Of a DNA stretch of 64,000 nt, positions 12,310 through 23,215 are shown one piece after another (positions within the stretch are counted from its first letter, which is position 1; each line of letters begins with the position of its first letter). A program made the translations under genes and the position numbers. The notes beneath the pieces are model-generated. The model did no database searches. It was not told the DNA's origin and worked only from the letters and a program-made list of their open reading frames with translations. This DNA is from Anniella stebbinsi. Its lineage: Eukaryota > Chordata > Lepidosauria > Squamata > Anniellidae. The stretch spans positions 7,124,001 to 7,188,000 of the forward strand of contig JARDYH010000001.1 of assembly GCA_029215795.1 (NCBI GenBank). Reading direction: 5' to 3'.

Positions 12310-13480
12310 CCAGCAGATGGAATTAACAAGAATTTATTAATAAGAAATTGCATGTCAGCAAGCTGAATGGTTACTTCAGTTCAACTGCGTATCGGTTGCA
12401 AGGTTTCAATGCTTAGTGGTTTCTGTCAGAACTCTTACACTTTAGCAAACTGTTCTTTATGTAACCTATGCTCTAAAATCTTATCTCGATCTCTCAAATC
12501 TCTTTCAACGTCTCTCTCAAAAATCCCCCTCAAATCTCCCCACAATCAACCTGCCAGCTCTCTCTGAGCCGATCTACACACTAGCTTTGTAACATTTTAT
12601 AAGGGTTACAAAAACTCTTTGGGCCACATGACGCACTCCCTTGAATGATGTATACCCGAGGATTTTAAAACTCACTTCAGCTATATACAATGGTTTTTAC
12701 TTTTAATAAATCGTTTTAAGTAAAATAATGTGTCCTTCCTTACTGTGATTTGTGGGGGCAGTGCTTCGTTTACCAGCGCCCAAATGCTTAGCCATTGATT
12801 GGTGGGGAAGAAAGAGGGACTAAGGAGGAAGTGGGCAAGTGAACTACAACACTCACAATGCTTAGCCCTATACTCATTGAAAGCTAGGGAATGAAAGGGG
12901 GACTAAGGAGGAAGTGGGCGAGTGCACTACAGTGCCCACAATGCCTTTCCCTAAACTCATTGTAAAAACGAAACAGAAAGAAACTGACAGAAGGGTGTGA
13001 GACCGCACACACCGCTTTGAAGACTGTAGAATTTTTCTCCTGTAAAGTGAGTACTCCTTAATGTGGCCTAAGATGTTTTGGAACGCACCTATTTGGAACA
13101 TTTTAAAATACTATTTAAAACGTTCCAAGGTACTGTGTAGATAGGCTCTCTGTCAGACACATATATACATACACTTCACTCGCTCTTTAGCTCCTCCCAC
13201 TCTTACACAACTAACTAATCTAAGCACTCTAAACAACTAGCCAATCAGCACTCACTTTCCATTCAGGCACACAGCTAGCCAATCCAGGCACTCCATACTT
13301 ACCTAGACCTTTAACTACAAACAGTGAGTACATTTCAGCCTAGTTATTTACTTTACCTGTTATTATTCTTACTTCCTTTTAAAGATATAAACAAATGCAT
13401 ATAACAAATAATAAACTTTGCAATATGTTTACAACTACAAACAGTAGAACATCACAGTGACATCACCACACTCCGCATTT
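12310..13480 (-). mobile_element. Possible LTR block, interrupted by a MITE
   Basis: On the minus strand the block begins 'tgtggtgatgtcactgtgat'. It carries a promoter-like tract (inverse of 'agctcctcccactcttacac' and 'ccaatcagcactcactttc', including an inverted CCAAT motif) and ends after an AATAAA (inverse of 'gaatttattaataag'). This order of promoter and polyadenylation signal fits an LTR. No matching target duplication was found, so the boundaries and class are uncertain. Confidence 0.35.
12567..13144. mobile_element. MITE with CCNATCTACACA-like ends, inserted in the LTR-like block
   Basis: The left end 'gccgatctacacactagc' and the right end 'tactgtgtagataggc' are inverse complements at most positions. 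Flanks 'tctctctg' and 'gctctctg' form an imperfect 8-bp duplication, which fits a hAT-like insertion. Inside, a segment of about 70 bases is tandemly duplicated (12810-12879 and 12892-12961, both containing 'gactaaggaggaagtgggc'). Confidence 0.55.
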
Positions 13481-13757
13481 CCCTGCCACAGGTTATTGGT
13501 TGCCACTTGAAAGGGGAAACGCTGAGAATGGCAACTTTGGCCACATCATGCTTTTCTTTCCCTGAATGTTACTGGGGACATCTGACCCTTGCAACATATA
13601 GCTAGTCCCTTGCAGGTATGCTGAAACAAGACAATAGCAGCAGCAGTACAAGTAGAACAGATTATTCCCATGCAAAACATACTGTAGGTCTTCATCCGTC
13701 TACCGTGGCAAGCCAGCCAAGACTCACAATGGGTTCACTTATGGGTACACACATATA

Positions 13758-13985
13758 TATTATTATCATCATTATCATCATCATCATCATTATTATTATT
13801 ATTATTATTATTATATTTATTATATTTATTACGTTTATATACCGCCCCATAGCCGAAGATCTCTGGGTGGTTTAAAAAAATTAAAAGATTGAACACTAAA
13901 AAGACAATATACAAAATTTAAAACCATAAACATAAAACAACTGACATTAAAACATTTTAAACTGTTAAGCCTGGTTACACTGTCA
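13758..13985 (-). mobile_element. L3/CR1-like LINE 3' end with ATT/ATC microsatellite tail
   Basis: An ATT/ATC tract (13758-13830) abuts 'tttatataccgccccatagc' and 'cgaagatctctgggtggttt', followed by the A-rich 3' UTR. The same junction occurs at 28.12, 34.36 and 40.67 kb. The copy is 5' truncated. Confidence 0.8.
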
Positions 13986-14114
13986 ATCAAAACCTCCAGG
14001 CCTCCTTGGGTGCCCTATTCCCCTGGCCACATACCCTTTCTCCCAGCTACTGATCTGGGTTTCCTGACTTCTGCATGGTTTTCATGGTTTTTGAAAGGTT
14101 CTCACACAGAGGAG

Positions 14115-14386
14115 GGCTAGGATCTCTGTTTGATCATCCCAGAGTGCAGGACACAGAATCATGGTCTCAAGTTACAGGAAACCAGATTCCGGCTGGACAT
14201 AAGGAAAAACTTCCTGACTGTTAGAGCAATACGACAATGGAAACTACGTTAGAGGCCTTCAAGAGGCAGCTGGGCAGCCATCTGTCAGGCATGCTTTAAG
14301 GTGGATTCCTGCACTGAGCAGGGGATTGGACTCAATGGCTTTATAGGCCCCTTCCAACTCTACTGTTCTATGATTCTATGATCCCC
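14115..14386 (+). mobile_element. CR1 LINE 3' end, group A
   Basis: Encodes TRFRLDIRKNFLTVRAIRQW, the conserved CR1 ORF2 C-terminus. It continues into the 3' UTR 'gtggattcctgcactgagc' and finishes with 'ctatgattctatgatcc', the 8-base CR1 tail repeat. A deletion removed the segment for the LPREVV residues. Confidence 0.85.
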
Positions 14387-14462
14387 CATTCAAAACAGAT
14401 GAAATGCCTCCCCTAAGGCTTAGTTACTGGCAGTAAGAGCTTTAAATTTAAATGTGTTGGCA

Positions 14463-14496
<34 letters not shown>

Positions 14497-14497
14497 T
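14463..14497. repeat. (ATT)n microsatellite
   Basis: Uninterrupted TTA units. No L3-LINE 3' end follows, unlike the other ATT tracts. Confidence 0.95.
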
Positions 14498-14689
14498 TGC
14501 ATTGGCCATACCCCCATTTACCCTCAGTCCTGCCCCTTTTGCCTCTGGAATGCAGCCCCTGAGGGCCCTCGGGTGGAAAGAGGTTCAACACGTGTGTCGT
14601 GCAGCTTCCAATGGCCTAGCTAGCCCAGCGCTGTGTAGCCTGATTGGCGAAGGCACTCCAGGGGAGAAATGGGTATTCCCATCATCCAC

Positions 14690-14990
14690 GGAAGGCAGGT
14701 GGCTCCAATATCAGTCGGGTGATGAATCCATTCCAGGTTTCAGTCAAATCAAATATAGTTTGTTTGTGTAGCAGAAGTCATTACAAATAAAAACAAAACA
14801 CATTAAATAGAGTAAAATACATTGATCAGTTTAATAATTATAATAATAACAACAACAACAACAACCTAGCAACCTAAGAAATCTCAATCAGAACCAGTCA
14901 AAACTCTAAAGGAGATCTCCAAGGTGTTGCTGAATGAAATCCGGGATGGATTCGCTGCCCAATGAAACCAGAGCCACCAGCCTTCACTGC
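14690..14990. repeat. Hairpin-family element split by an A-rich insertion
   Basis: The left part (14690-14748: 'ggtggctccaatatcagtc', 'ccaggtttcagtc') and the right part (14885-14990: 'tcagaaccagtcaaaactct', 'aaaggagatctccaaggtg', 'gagccaccagcc') together rebuild the hairpin seen intact at 4416-4600. About 135 bases of A-rich DNA ending in AAC units (14749-14884) lie between them and look like a later insertion. Confidence 0.6.
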
Positions 14991-15002
14991 CACCATCTCT
15001 GC

Positions 15003-15070
15003 TAGCAGCGGTGCCAAGGACTGAACAAGGGACCTTCAGCCAGCAAAGCAGAGGCTCTGCAACTAGGTTC
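15003..15070 (-). mobile_element. tRNA-Ala-derived SINE head fragment
   Basis: Only the tRNA-like part remains: 'gccaaggactgaacaaggg' (B-box region, inverted), then 'agcaaagcagaggctctgca'. Confidence 0.5.
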
Positions 15071-15073
15071 TCA

Positions 15074-15400
15074 TAGAATCATAGAATAGTAGAATTGGAA
15101 AAGGCCTCTAAGGCCACCGAGTCCAACCCCCCTGCTCAATGCAGGAATCCGCCTTAAAGCATCCCTGACAGATGGCTGTCCAGCTGCCTCCTGAATGCCT
15201 CTAGTGTGGGAGAGCCCACAACCTCCCTAGGTCATGGGTTCTATTGTCGTACTACTCTAAAAGTCAGGAATTTTTTCCTGATGTCCCACCGGAATCTGGC
15301 TTCCGGTCACTTGAGCCCATTATTCCACGTCCTGCACTCTGGAACAATTGAGACGAGATCCTGGCCCTCCTCTGTCTGACAACCGTTCAAGTCCTTGGAT
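15074..15400 (-). mobile_element. CR1 LINE 3' end, group A
   Basis: On the minus strand the 3' tail is at the left ('atcatagaatagtagaattg'), then 'tgcaggaatccgccttaaag', then the C-terminal coding block containing the inverse of FRWDIRK..FLT. Decayed, but longer than most CR1 copies in the window. Confidence 0.8.
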
Positions 15401-16549
15401 CATGCATCCATCAGCCTTACAGAAGCAGAAGCCAGCCAGTATCAGGGAAACAATCACAAGTTGAATTGTATCTGTGGACTGAAGCCGTAGGATGCCTCCT
15501 TCCAATCCTGATCGAATGAGTTGCAACAAAAACAAAAATTCAGCGCAGGCCTCTTGGGACAGATGGCATCGAACTTTGCATTGCAGCTGGAGGTCCTCGA
15601 ATGCTTTATGATCTCAGATCACACAGCCGGCAGCAACCACCCAGATGAAATGTTCGGTGGAAGGTCCTCCATCTGCAGATGGAAAGTGCAGCCTCTCCTT
15701 CCAATTGCTAACAAGAAGGGCATGTGTCCAAGTGCCCAGTGCTCCCCTGTGCCCTGCACAGGACCAAGTGTAGCCATGGAATCTTTTATTTTCATTAAGG
15801 GCAGGTCGCGCCCTCCTACAAAGAGACAGCAGCTGTCATTGTAAGAGGGAGGTTAAATGATCACCTCACACGGCAAATTTTGCATGCCCTCCCCCACCCC
15901 CCTTCACTACAACTGCCCCGGTTTCCATGTGCCAGGTCTCAATCAGACCCAGACAGGTTTTCTCTCTTTATTTTCCCAGCTGATTAAATCTTTGCTATTC
16001 CATTTCAACTCGGATTGCCTTAATGATGAATCATTATTGGGCTCTCGCCCTGCTGGAAAGCAATCTCAAGGCTGCTTTCTGCCCATTTGCAACTACACAT
16101 GTTCAGAAGGCACTGCTCTTTCAATTCACCTTTAAAGTCAAACTCCATTCTTGCGGGTAACAAGGCATGCACCCCTCTAATCGCCTTCCTTTGGCAGCAG
16201 AGTGAGAAAAAAGGGTTGCCCTCCAGTGTCAGGGAGCATCAGGTTTTGAAAGGGGGGGTGCCATCATAACCTGCTGGGAGTGCAGATTTATTAGTTTATT
16301 TACTTACAATGTGAACAAAACCTGACATGTTGCAGCTGCAGCTTTCAGCAAACACGCAGGTACACAAACACACTGCAAACATACAAGCCCCTGAGTCCCC
16401 GAAACTCCCAGAGGGCCTAAACTGACCGCCCGCAGCGGCTCCTGGAAGCATTTTTCTGCCTTCCGACACTTGCAGAAACCACGAGCAATTTCATTTCCAA
16501 TCTAGCTTCAATACTCAGAGGAGAGCATGTCACATTTCTCACACATATG

Positions 16550-16605
16550 GAAGGAGGAGGAGGAGGAAGAGGAAGAGGAAGAGGAGGAAGAGAAGGAAGA
16601 AGGGG
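16550..16605. repeat. GGA/GAAGA-rich tract
   Basis: Purine-only run of GGA, GAAGA and GGAAGA units, about 55 bases. The minus strand encodes a chance poly-Ser/Pro peptide. Confidence 0.9.
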
Positions 16606-16789
16606 GTGAACCTCCCCCCAAACCCTCTGTAAAGTCACTGAGCTGCTGCAAAACATACACAAGGTATCCAGCATGAGGATTTGTTATTCCTAGCACAAAC
16701 CTTCCACTAAACACACTGTCAATTACGTAGCAATCTTTTCTTTTCAAATGATGGAGAATACAGGGCCCTTCTGTCAAAAGATATTTGCT

Positions 16790-17000
16790 TGGGATATTTT
16801 AAAGATGGCTTTACAGGGGGATTAGGCAAATTTGGGGTGTGGGGATAAAGCTATTCATGGCTACTAGCTACCCCTGGGATGATGGCCCAGTGCAGAGCTA
16901 AGCTACGGAATTCCTACCAAGAGTGTAGTGATGGCTACCAACTTTAAAAGGGGATTAGACAAATTTGTGGAGGATAAGGCTATCAATTAGAGCTCTCTGG
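16790..17000 (+). mobile_element. Two fragments of CR1 group-B 3' end
   Basis: 'ttttaaagatggctttacag' to 'ggctactagctacccctggg', then again 'aactttaaaaggggattaga' to 'gataaggctatcaatta'. Both match the DGFKRGLDKF..EKA region followed by the UTR of group B. Confidence 0.6.
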
Positions 17001-17043
17001 CCAGAGCCCTACTCAACAAGAGTTGCTTTCTCCTGCAGAGACT

Positions 17044-17772
17044 GGCCTGTTTCGGACGACATGATGGCAGCATTTGGACGACACAATAATCAACGGGGGG
17101 GGGGGGGGGGGGAAAGGACAATCGTCAGTTGTGTTATCATATTGTCTGAATGCTGCCAATAACTTACTCTCCATTGCCTCTTCCCCCCTCCATTGCCTAA
17201 AATGTTGTCCAAATGCTGCCGATCAGCAACACAACGGGCAATTGTTCCCCCCATCCGTTGATTATTGTGTCGTCCAAAACTGGCCGTTAACTCACGGAGG
17301 GGGGGTCAAACAACCGTCCGTTGTGTCGCTTATTGTGTTGTGTGGAGGGCAACAAACAACGGACACACAACTCACCGTACGCTATTTTAGTGAATTAACC
17401 AATGCGGAAAAACAACAGGCTGCTCAATTGACTATCTGTTAATCAATTGATTAATATGTTGCGTGGAAGGTATTCCCCCTCCGTCGAGTGGATTATTCCA
17501 TTTTCAATAGAGTTCTCAGGCAGGAGCGACCAGAAGTACCCCGGCCGCTCTTACACAGCCAGCAGAGCTTTACAGCTGATGGGGTGGGGCCAGGAGGACT
17601 AATGGTGGAGGGAGGGAGGAGCACCAGCCACCCAGATGGACGCTGGGACTTTCAGACGCTCAACGGATGGCGTAGCAACATGTCGTGTGGGGAGTACCCG
17701 CTGCTTAGCATACTGTGAGTACGTTATCCATCACCCTCCGTTGCCTAAAGTGTCGTCTGTCTGAATGCTGCC
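17044..17772. mobile_element. Composite inverted-repeat element (GGCWG-RACGACAC family)
   Basis: An inner unit at 17066-17285 begins 'ggcagcatttggacgacac' and ends with its inverse, 'tgtcgtccaaaactggcc'. The outer right end at 17738-17772 carries 'gtcgtctgtctgaatgctgc'. Internal 'ccgttgattattgtgtcgtc' repeats the same terminal motif. Related copies lie at 27.5, 34.3, 38.3 and 50.9 kb. No coding capacity is seen. It includes a G run at 17095-17112. Confidence 0.6.
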
Positions 17773-17794
17773 ACTGTCTTTGCAAATGAGAACT

Positions 17795-18010
17795 CCTTCT
17801 AACAGGAGGCCTACTGGCTTGTCGCTTGAGGTGACAATGCTCCTGGGGGTCAGGGGCTTGCTCAGCCTCTGCTCCAGAGTCAGAGCTCCCTCCCCCTGAC
17901 AGGAAAGGACTTGGAGCCATCTCCCCTGAAGGCCCAGTCTCCTCCTGGTCTACTTCCTCCTCCCAGCTTTGGGATGCCCTGCCCATAGCAGCAAGGATCA
18001 GCACTGATGT
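17795..18010 (-). other. GC-rich segment with open minus-strand frame, unassigned
   Basis: The minus strand encodes an acidic, serine/proline-rich stretch (EEEVDQEETGPSGEMAPSP..). I do not recognise it. Similar acidic Ser/Glu-rich translations come from the LTR-like DNA at 40.4 kb, so a decayed LTR-retroelement origin is possible but unproven. Confidence 0.25.
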
Positions 18011-18470
18011 TTCAATCTTTTCTGCGACAGGTTAAAAAAAAAAAACACCACATGTATTTATTTCCCTAGGCATTTTAAGAGTTGGTATACCGTTGAGTCT
18101 GCTTGGCTTGTTTATAGCTAAAATCATTTTATGAGCATTGTTTTGTGATACTGCATTGTTGTGATGTTTAGATTTATTCATGTTTACTGCATACCATCCT
18201 GGTATCCCTGAGAATGCAGTGTGGTCTAAAACATATTTAAATACAATAAATGGACTGCACATAATGCTTTCCCTCGGGTGCTCAGAGCGCTCCCCCGACT
18301 TTATCTCAGACATCCTTCTAACCGTTCAGTAAGGTCGGCCAGTATGATTATACCCATGTTGCAGATAAGTAGAAAGGGGACTGAAGTTGAAAGAACTTTG
18401 GCTTGCCAAAGGCCATTCAATAAGCTTGCAACTGAAATATGATTAGATCAACCCAAGGTCCTGGTTCACA

Positions 18471-18700
18471 CGGCATGACAGCCCACCATGGCTTAGTTTA
18501 CCCATGGCTTAATTTACACATGTCTTGTTTTAGGGTTATTTGAGGGTTGTCTAACCCTTAAACAACCCCTGCCACCTGGGTTCGCATGACACAGCCAGCC
18601 ATGACAGCCATGCAAAAATGGCACCCAGCATGACGTCACAGCCCCCGTGGGTAAATTAAGCCACGGTGGGCTGATGTGATGTGCGAACAGGCCCAGTGCA
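18471..18700. mobile_element. Fold-back MITE
   Basis: Left 'cagcccaccatggcttagtt' is answered at the right by 'aattaagccacggtgggctg', with outer 'ggttcacacggcatg' and 'gatgtgcgaacaggcc' also roughly inverse. The middle carries 'gagggttgtctaaccctt'. No target duplication was resolved. Confidence 0.6.
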
Positions 18701-18967
18701 TATCATAACCACGACATTATACCATCTCCATAGGAGAGGCCTCTGGATGTCTGTGTCTTCTCGACAAACACTTCGTATACTAAGTGTTCAAAAGCAGTGA
18801 GAGATAGAAAAGAGAAGGGGGCATCAACTCACGGACCACCTGTAGAGGGAGCTGGGAGCAGCTCATCCTTCATTTCAACAGTTCTTCTCCAAGAGCCTCT
18901 GCATCGCTGCATGTTGTGAGGTACACATAAAAGTAACTACTACAAATGGTTCTTGATTCACACCAGC

Positions 18968-19203
18968 TTCCCCCAACCTGTTGCCCTTCAGGCAACCTGT
19001 TGCCCTCCAAGTGCTCCTGAGCAGTGGCCATGCTGACTGGGGCTAGTAGGAGTTGAATTGGGGGTGGGAGGGGGACCAGGTTGGGGCAGGCCAGTGGAGG
19101 TTGATGGCTCCAATATCAGTGGGGCAGTGAATCTGCTCCAGGTTTCACCAGTCAGAACTCTAAAGGTGCAACCCAAGGTGTTGACTCACCAACCTCCACT
19201 GGA
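18968..19203. mobile_element. hAT-like MITE followed by a hairpin-family copy
   Basis: 18968-19091 is a degenerate hAT-like unit ('cccccaacctgttgccc' ... 'gggggaccaggttgggg'), with an apparent local duplication of 'caacctgttgccct'. 19092-19203 is a copy of the 4.4-kb hairpin family ('ggttgatggctccaatatca', 'cagaactctaaaggtgcaa'). Confidence 0.55.
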
Positions 19204-21029
19204 CTAATGTAAACTCTCTCGTGGGGGGGGGGGGGGAACGGTGGCTTTAAACTTGAACATGTCCAGGACAGACCTCTAGCCCGTGGCCTATCTCATGGAA
19301 ATTTGATTTCTCCTCCTTTCCCAAAGGCCAAAAGAATGCCCCTCCCCAACATCTGTGGGTGTCTATCCAAAGGATGGGACAAAGGCATCTTTCTCCATGT
19401 CCCCCATTAAGAGTCTTGTTTTCTCAAAAACCCAGCCTTATCAATCAAGTGATAAGAAACAGCAAGCCTTGGATCGTCCATATACGCTCCTTTCAACCTC
19501 CCTTTTATCGTTCCAATTTTACTCCTGATGCAACACTGGTGTCAACTACTACCTTTCTGGAGCGCCCACCCAACCAGTTGCAGACCACAATTTCATCCCG
19601 CTTATTTATTCCAGCTCTCAACACGTACTGCTCGGAAAAACAATCCAGCTAGCGCATTTTCCCTTTCGGGGGGGGGGGGGGAGCATGAATTCCAGAAGGA
19701 CCTTCGCTTCTGCCTGGCGTAGGGTGGGAGGAACCGTTACGCTGAAGCCGACTGTAGGCCATAGTTACGAAGCATCCCTCAGGTGGCAGGAACTCCTGCT
19801 CGGTCATCTGGCAATAACTCAGGCAGATGTAACATTCAGCTTCCCCTGAGAGCAGCACTAACCCCATAGAGAGAGGATCACTTCCAAGGCCAATTGCAGC
19901 GCAGCAGCGTTTTCTAGGTTGCACCACCAACCATCGCTCTGCCCGATGAAAGAAAATCGCCAATTTGCATCTCTTCGTCACTGTGATCAATGCAGGGCCA
20001 ACGTTCCATAGGGGAAGCAGAGAAGAAGACGCTGTTCCGTGATCAGCCCTGCTGCGGCATTACATGACCGTGCAAGTCAACCAGGAGAGAACAACCGGTC
20101 CCAACCTTCTCCTCATACGTTCCCCGCTCAGTGCCAAATGGCACGGCCCTCTGTGCAGGCTCCCCAGCTAATGCTTCCAAAGAACCACCCAGAGCTCTGC
20201 TTTCCCAAGGGCACAATTTCCCCTAAGCCGGTATTTGTCAGGCACAATGAAGAAGATGCTCACAGCAAAAGGTGGTTATCCCCAAGAGGGACGACTCTGG
20301 AGGCAAAAACTCAGCTCGGGGCAGATCACCTCCTTGCATGCAAAGGCTTCGGGTTCAGTCCCCAGCAATCCCAGTTCAAAAGGCAGAACTGAAGGGCCTC
20401 TCTCCGGATCTCTCTGCCCAAACTCTTGGATGAACAATAGCAGTCCGAGGACAACAGTCCTTGGGTAGAGAGACCAAGCGCCGGCCTCAGATCAAAGCGC
20501 TTTCAGAGGGGCATGCAGCTGGGATCACCTGCCCCAGTGAAATGCGGAAACACCTGGCAAGAAGGAGGAGCTGCTATTGCATGCTCTTGTTCTCTCTCCC
20601 ACCTGGTGAAGGTAGCTATCCCTCACACTGAAAATGCCACCCGGGGCTGGCACGGCTATTGGCTTGCTGGTGGTTACTGTGGCGCATGTTTTCTATTGCA
20701 TTCCTTCTATATCAACAATATTGGTTTTATTGTTATTGCTTCGGGGCTGGTTTGTAGGCGGCTTTATGGGTCAAAAGGGGGAGTATATAGGTGCCTTAAT
20801 AAATAGCCATTTGGGAGTAGCAGCAAGCCCTGCAGTGTTTAAAACCAGCAATTTCCCCTGCGAACGTGCACACAGCCATCCAACCCAGACACACGGGTGC
20901 GCCGAGCTCCAATGGCGTGCGGATGAAAGACACCGTCCCAGGGTTGTCGTTCTCAAACACACACACACACACACACGCCAATGTGCAAGAACGCACCAAA
21001 GGTCAGCGAAAGGAGGCTGCCACTTAAAG
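19204..21029. other. Non-coding stretch upstream of the CpG island
   Basis: No recognised gene. It contains G runs at 19223-19236 and 19670-19681 and a CA tract at 20959-20976. Open frames present have no family motifs. Confidence 0.5.
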
Positions 21030-23215
21030 CAGCCCTTCACGATTCACGCTTCCGCGGCGACAATATAGGCACGATTTTTGGAAAGGCAGCGGCAAGGTGT
21101 TGCAGGCAAATCACCGATCCGTGCATGGGTCGAACCGGGAGGGGGAGGGGGTTCGGCCCGTTTCCCCGAACTCCCCAAAGACCCAGACCGTGCAGGACCA
21201 GAGAGGCCTGGCGCTGTCCCGGGGGCCGCTGTTCTGGGGCGAGGGCACCAATGCGGTGGAAATTGATCTCGCCAAGGTGGGGAAGAGCGAGCGACGGGGA
21301 GGTACCACAAAGCGACGGAGGCTCCTTGGCAGAGAGACAGACGGGGAAGGGGGGGAGGGGTCTCTCGGATATCACAGAGAACAAGGAGGCGCAGGGTGGC
21401 AGAACCTGCGGGGGGGCGGGGGGACAGCCAGCGGGGGGGGGGGGCTCCGTTTGCCCACCCTGCGCAAATCCCCCCCCCCGTCCTCCTCTGACGGGCGAGC
21501 AGGCCAGCTGGTGGATCGTGGCTCCACACGCTCGCTTCCAACGGGCCAGGTGCGTGGCTCTACTCGCCGGTGTCCAAACGGACCCCGTCTCGCCTTACGG
21601 GCTCCATCCTGGGGTGGGGGGAGGTGACCCCGCTCCGCCAGGTGCGCGTGGCTAACGGAGCGCAACGGCGACCTTGTCCCATCGGCTGTCACGAACACCC
21701 CAAACGGGAGGAGTCACAGGGCAAGGCGGGGGAGCGCCCCTCGACTCGCTGGCAGGGGGCAAAGGCGAAGAGAAGCCGGCCTGAGCGACCCCCCCCCCCC
21801 GCCACCGGTGGGGTGAGACAATGGACGAGAAGGCAACGAGGCGACGGCTCGCTCAGCCTTCTGCCCCCCCCGTCTCTCCTCGCCCCCCGCACAGCACAAT
21901 CCAACGCAGGCTCACTCCGAAGTCCCACGACCTTAGCGAGGCTTTCGCCCAGGCGTTACATGCGCGCGTGGGAACGCGGACTTGCACGTGTTTACGAGGA
22001 ACAGCAAGTCCCTTTAAGTTCGATGGCGGGGGGGGGGGGGCTTACTCGCAACAAGTCAAGGTGCGCAGGGTTGTAGGGAAGGTCTCTCCAGGCACCCTTT
22101 CCCCCACCGCCTCCCACAATGAATCCCCGTAAACGAGTCTTGGTGCTTGTCCCGGGGCGCCGTTTGCCACAGCCCAACTAGCTCCCCCCCCCGAAAAGGG
22201 ATCGAAAGAAGATCAGAGCCTCACACCCCCGTGGCATTTCCGAAGCGGCGGCGGGACCCGGCTCAAGGCATTGTCCCCCTCCCCTTCACGCGCCGCCCCA
22301 AGCGACCCCCCCCCCCCGCGGCTCATCTCCGGCGCGTGCTTCGCCCCGGCAGCCTACCTGGCAGGGGTGGTGTCCGGCAGCCCTCCTGGTCCCGCTCGCC
22401 TCCTTCCAACGGGGCTCCGGGCCATGGCTGCGCGGCGCCCGGGTTCAGCCTCCCGCCCGCGCTCAGTCCCGGCGGCTCGGAGGGCGCCTGCACGGCGGGG
22501 GCCCCGCGGGCATCTCCGGCGGCGCGGCTCGCGACTGGAGCGGCAGCGCCTCCGCCGGCTGCCGGTCAAGGCGAGAGCTCCGGCTGCTGCTGCGGCGGCG
22601 GCGCCCGGGCGAGCGCTGCGCTGGGCGACAGGAGCAGCCGACGCCGACGCCTCCCGTCCGCCATCCCCCGTCGCTGAATCGCCGCCGCCGCTGCGCGCCT
22701 GTGCGGGGGACCCGGAGGGGGCCGCTGAGCCGGGAGGAGCAAGGGGCGAGAAGAGAAAGGAACCCCCCCCCCCCGGCGTCTTAGCAGCAGCAGCAGCCCC
22801 GCTGCTCCTCTTAAAGGCGCCTCGACCACCCGAACGGCCGCCCCGGGAAGCGGTGGGTGAGCGAGCCGGCAGCGCCGCCCCTCTGTCCCCGGAGGAAGAG
22901 GCGCCGGGGCTCCAAGCAAGCGGCGTCGCCAACAGGTGCCGCTTCCCCGCTCCTCCACCGGCCCCGACGAAATAGGCGCCACCTGTCGATTTGCTGAGAG
23001 ACGGCCGGCCCTCTCCGGAGCGCAGGGACGGTTGCCAACTCACCAGAAATGACCCCTCCCCGACCTGCTCCTGTGCCTTTCAGGGCAGCTTGTGGGGCGG
23101 GAATCGGCAGCCGAAGCTTTGCGCGTGGTGGCGCTCAACACGCCCCCCCCCTCGCCAAGAGCCTGTTAAAGGCGCAGCTGCAGGGGCCGTTTTTAAAGGT
23201 GGCAACCCTGTGCGT
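21030..23215. promoter_or_regulatory. CpG island (probable gene promoter and first exon region)
   Basis: About 2.2 kb is very GC-rich and dense in CpG, in sharp contrast with the A/T-leaning flanks and the CpG-poor repeats. Long G or C runs (for example 21429-21440 and 22027-22038) make G-quadruplexes likely. In vertebrates such islands mark promoters, often extending into a first exon. Both strands have long open frames here, but GC-rich DNA has few stop codons, so openness is not evidence of coding. Low-complexity Ala/Pro/Gly/Arg translations support an untranslated or chance origin for most of it. Direction of transcription cannot be settled from sequence alone. It is the only such island in the window, so it probably serves a host gene whose other exons are outside the window or unrecognised. 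Confidence 0.85.
22358..22425 (-). other. Candidate first coding exon (low confidence)
   Basis: On the minus strand an ATG at 22425 sits in strong initiation context (gcagccATGG). It is followed by 22 codons (start MARSPVGRRRAGPGG, then LPDTTPA) and a splice-donor match CAG|GTAGGC, with the exon ending at 22358 in phase 2. The frame stays open upstream to 23043, so the true start could be earlier. I do not recognise the peptide and found no downstream exon. Against it, Arg/Gly/Pro-rich codons are expected by chance in a CpG island. The plus strand also has a strong-context ATG at 22424 (ccgggccATGG) opening a frame to 22975 with an Arg/Ala/Pro-rich product, so the direction is undecided. Confidence 0.2.

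Noticed and set aside
16417..16777. Minus-strand frames rich in Ser/Pro/Leu
   Set aside because: They come from the GGA-rich tract; no conserved domain.
17095..17112. CRISPR-like or other regular array in the 17-kb repeats
   Set aside because: Repeats are inverted, irregularly spaced and unequal, with no spacer structure.
22271..22975. Long plus-strand open frame in the CpG island (Arg/Ala/Pro-rich)
   Set aside because: The opposite strand is equally open, GC-rich DNA has few stops, and the product is low complexity with no motif. Kept only as an alternative to the minus-strand exon.
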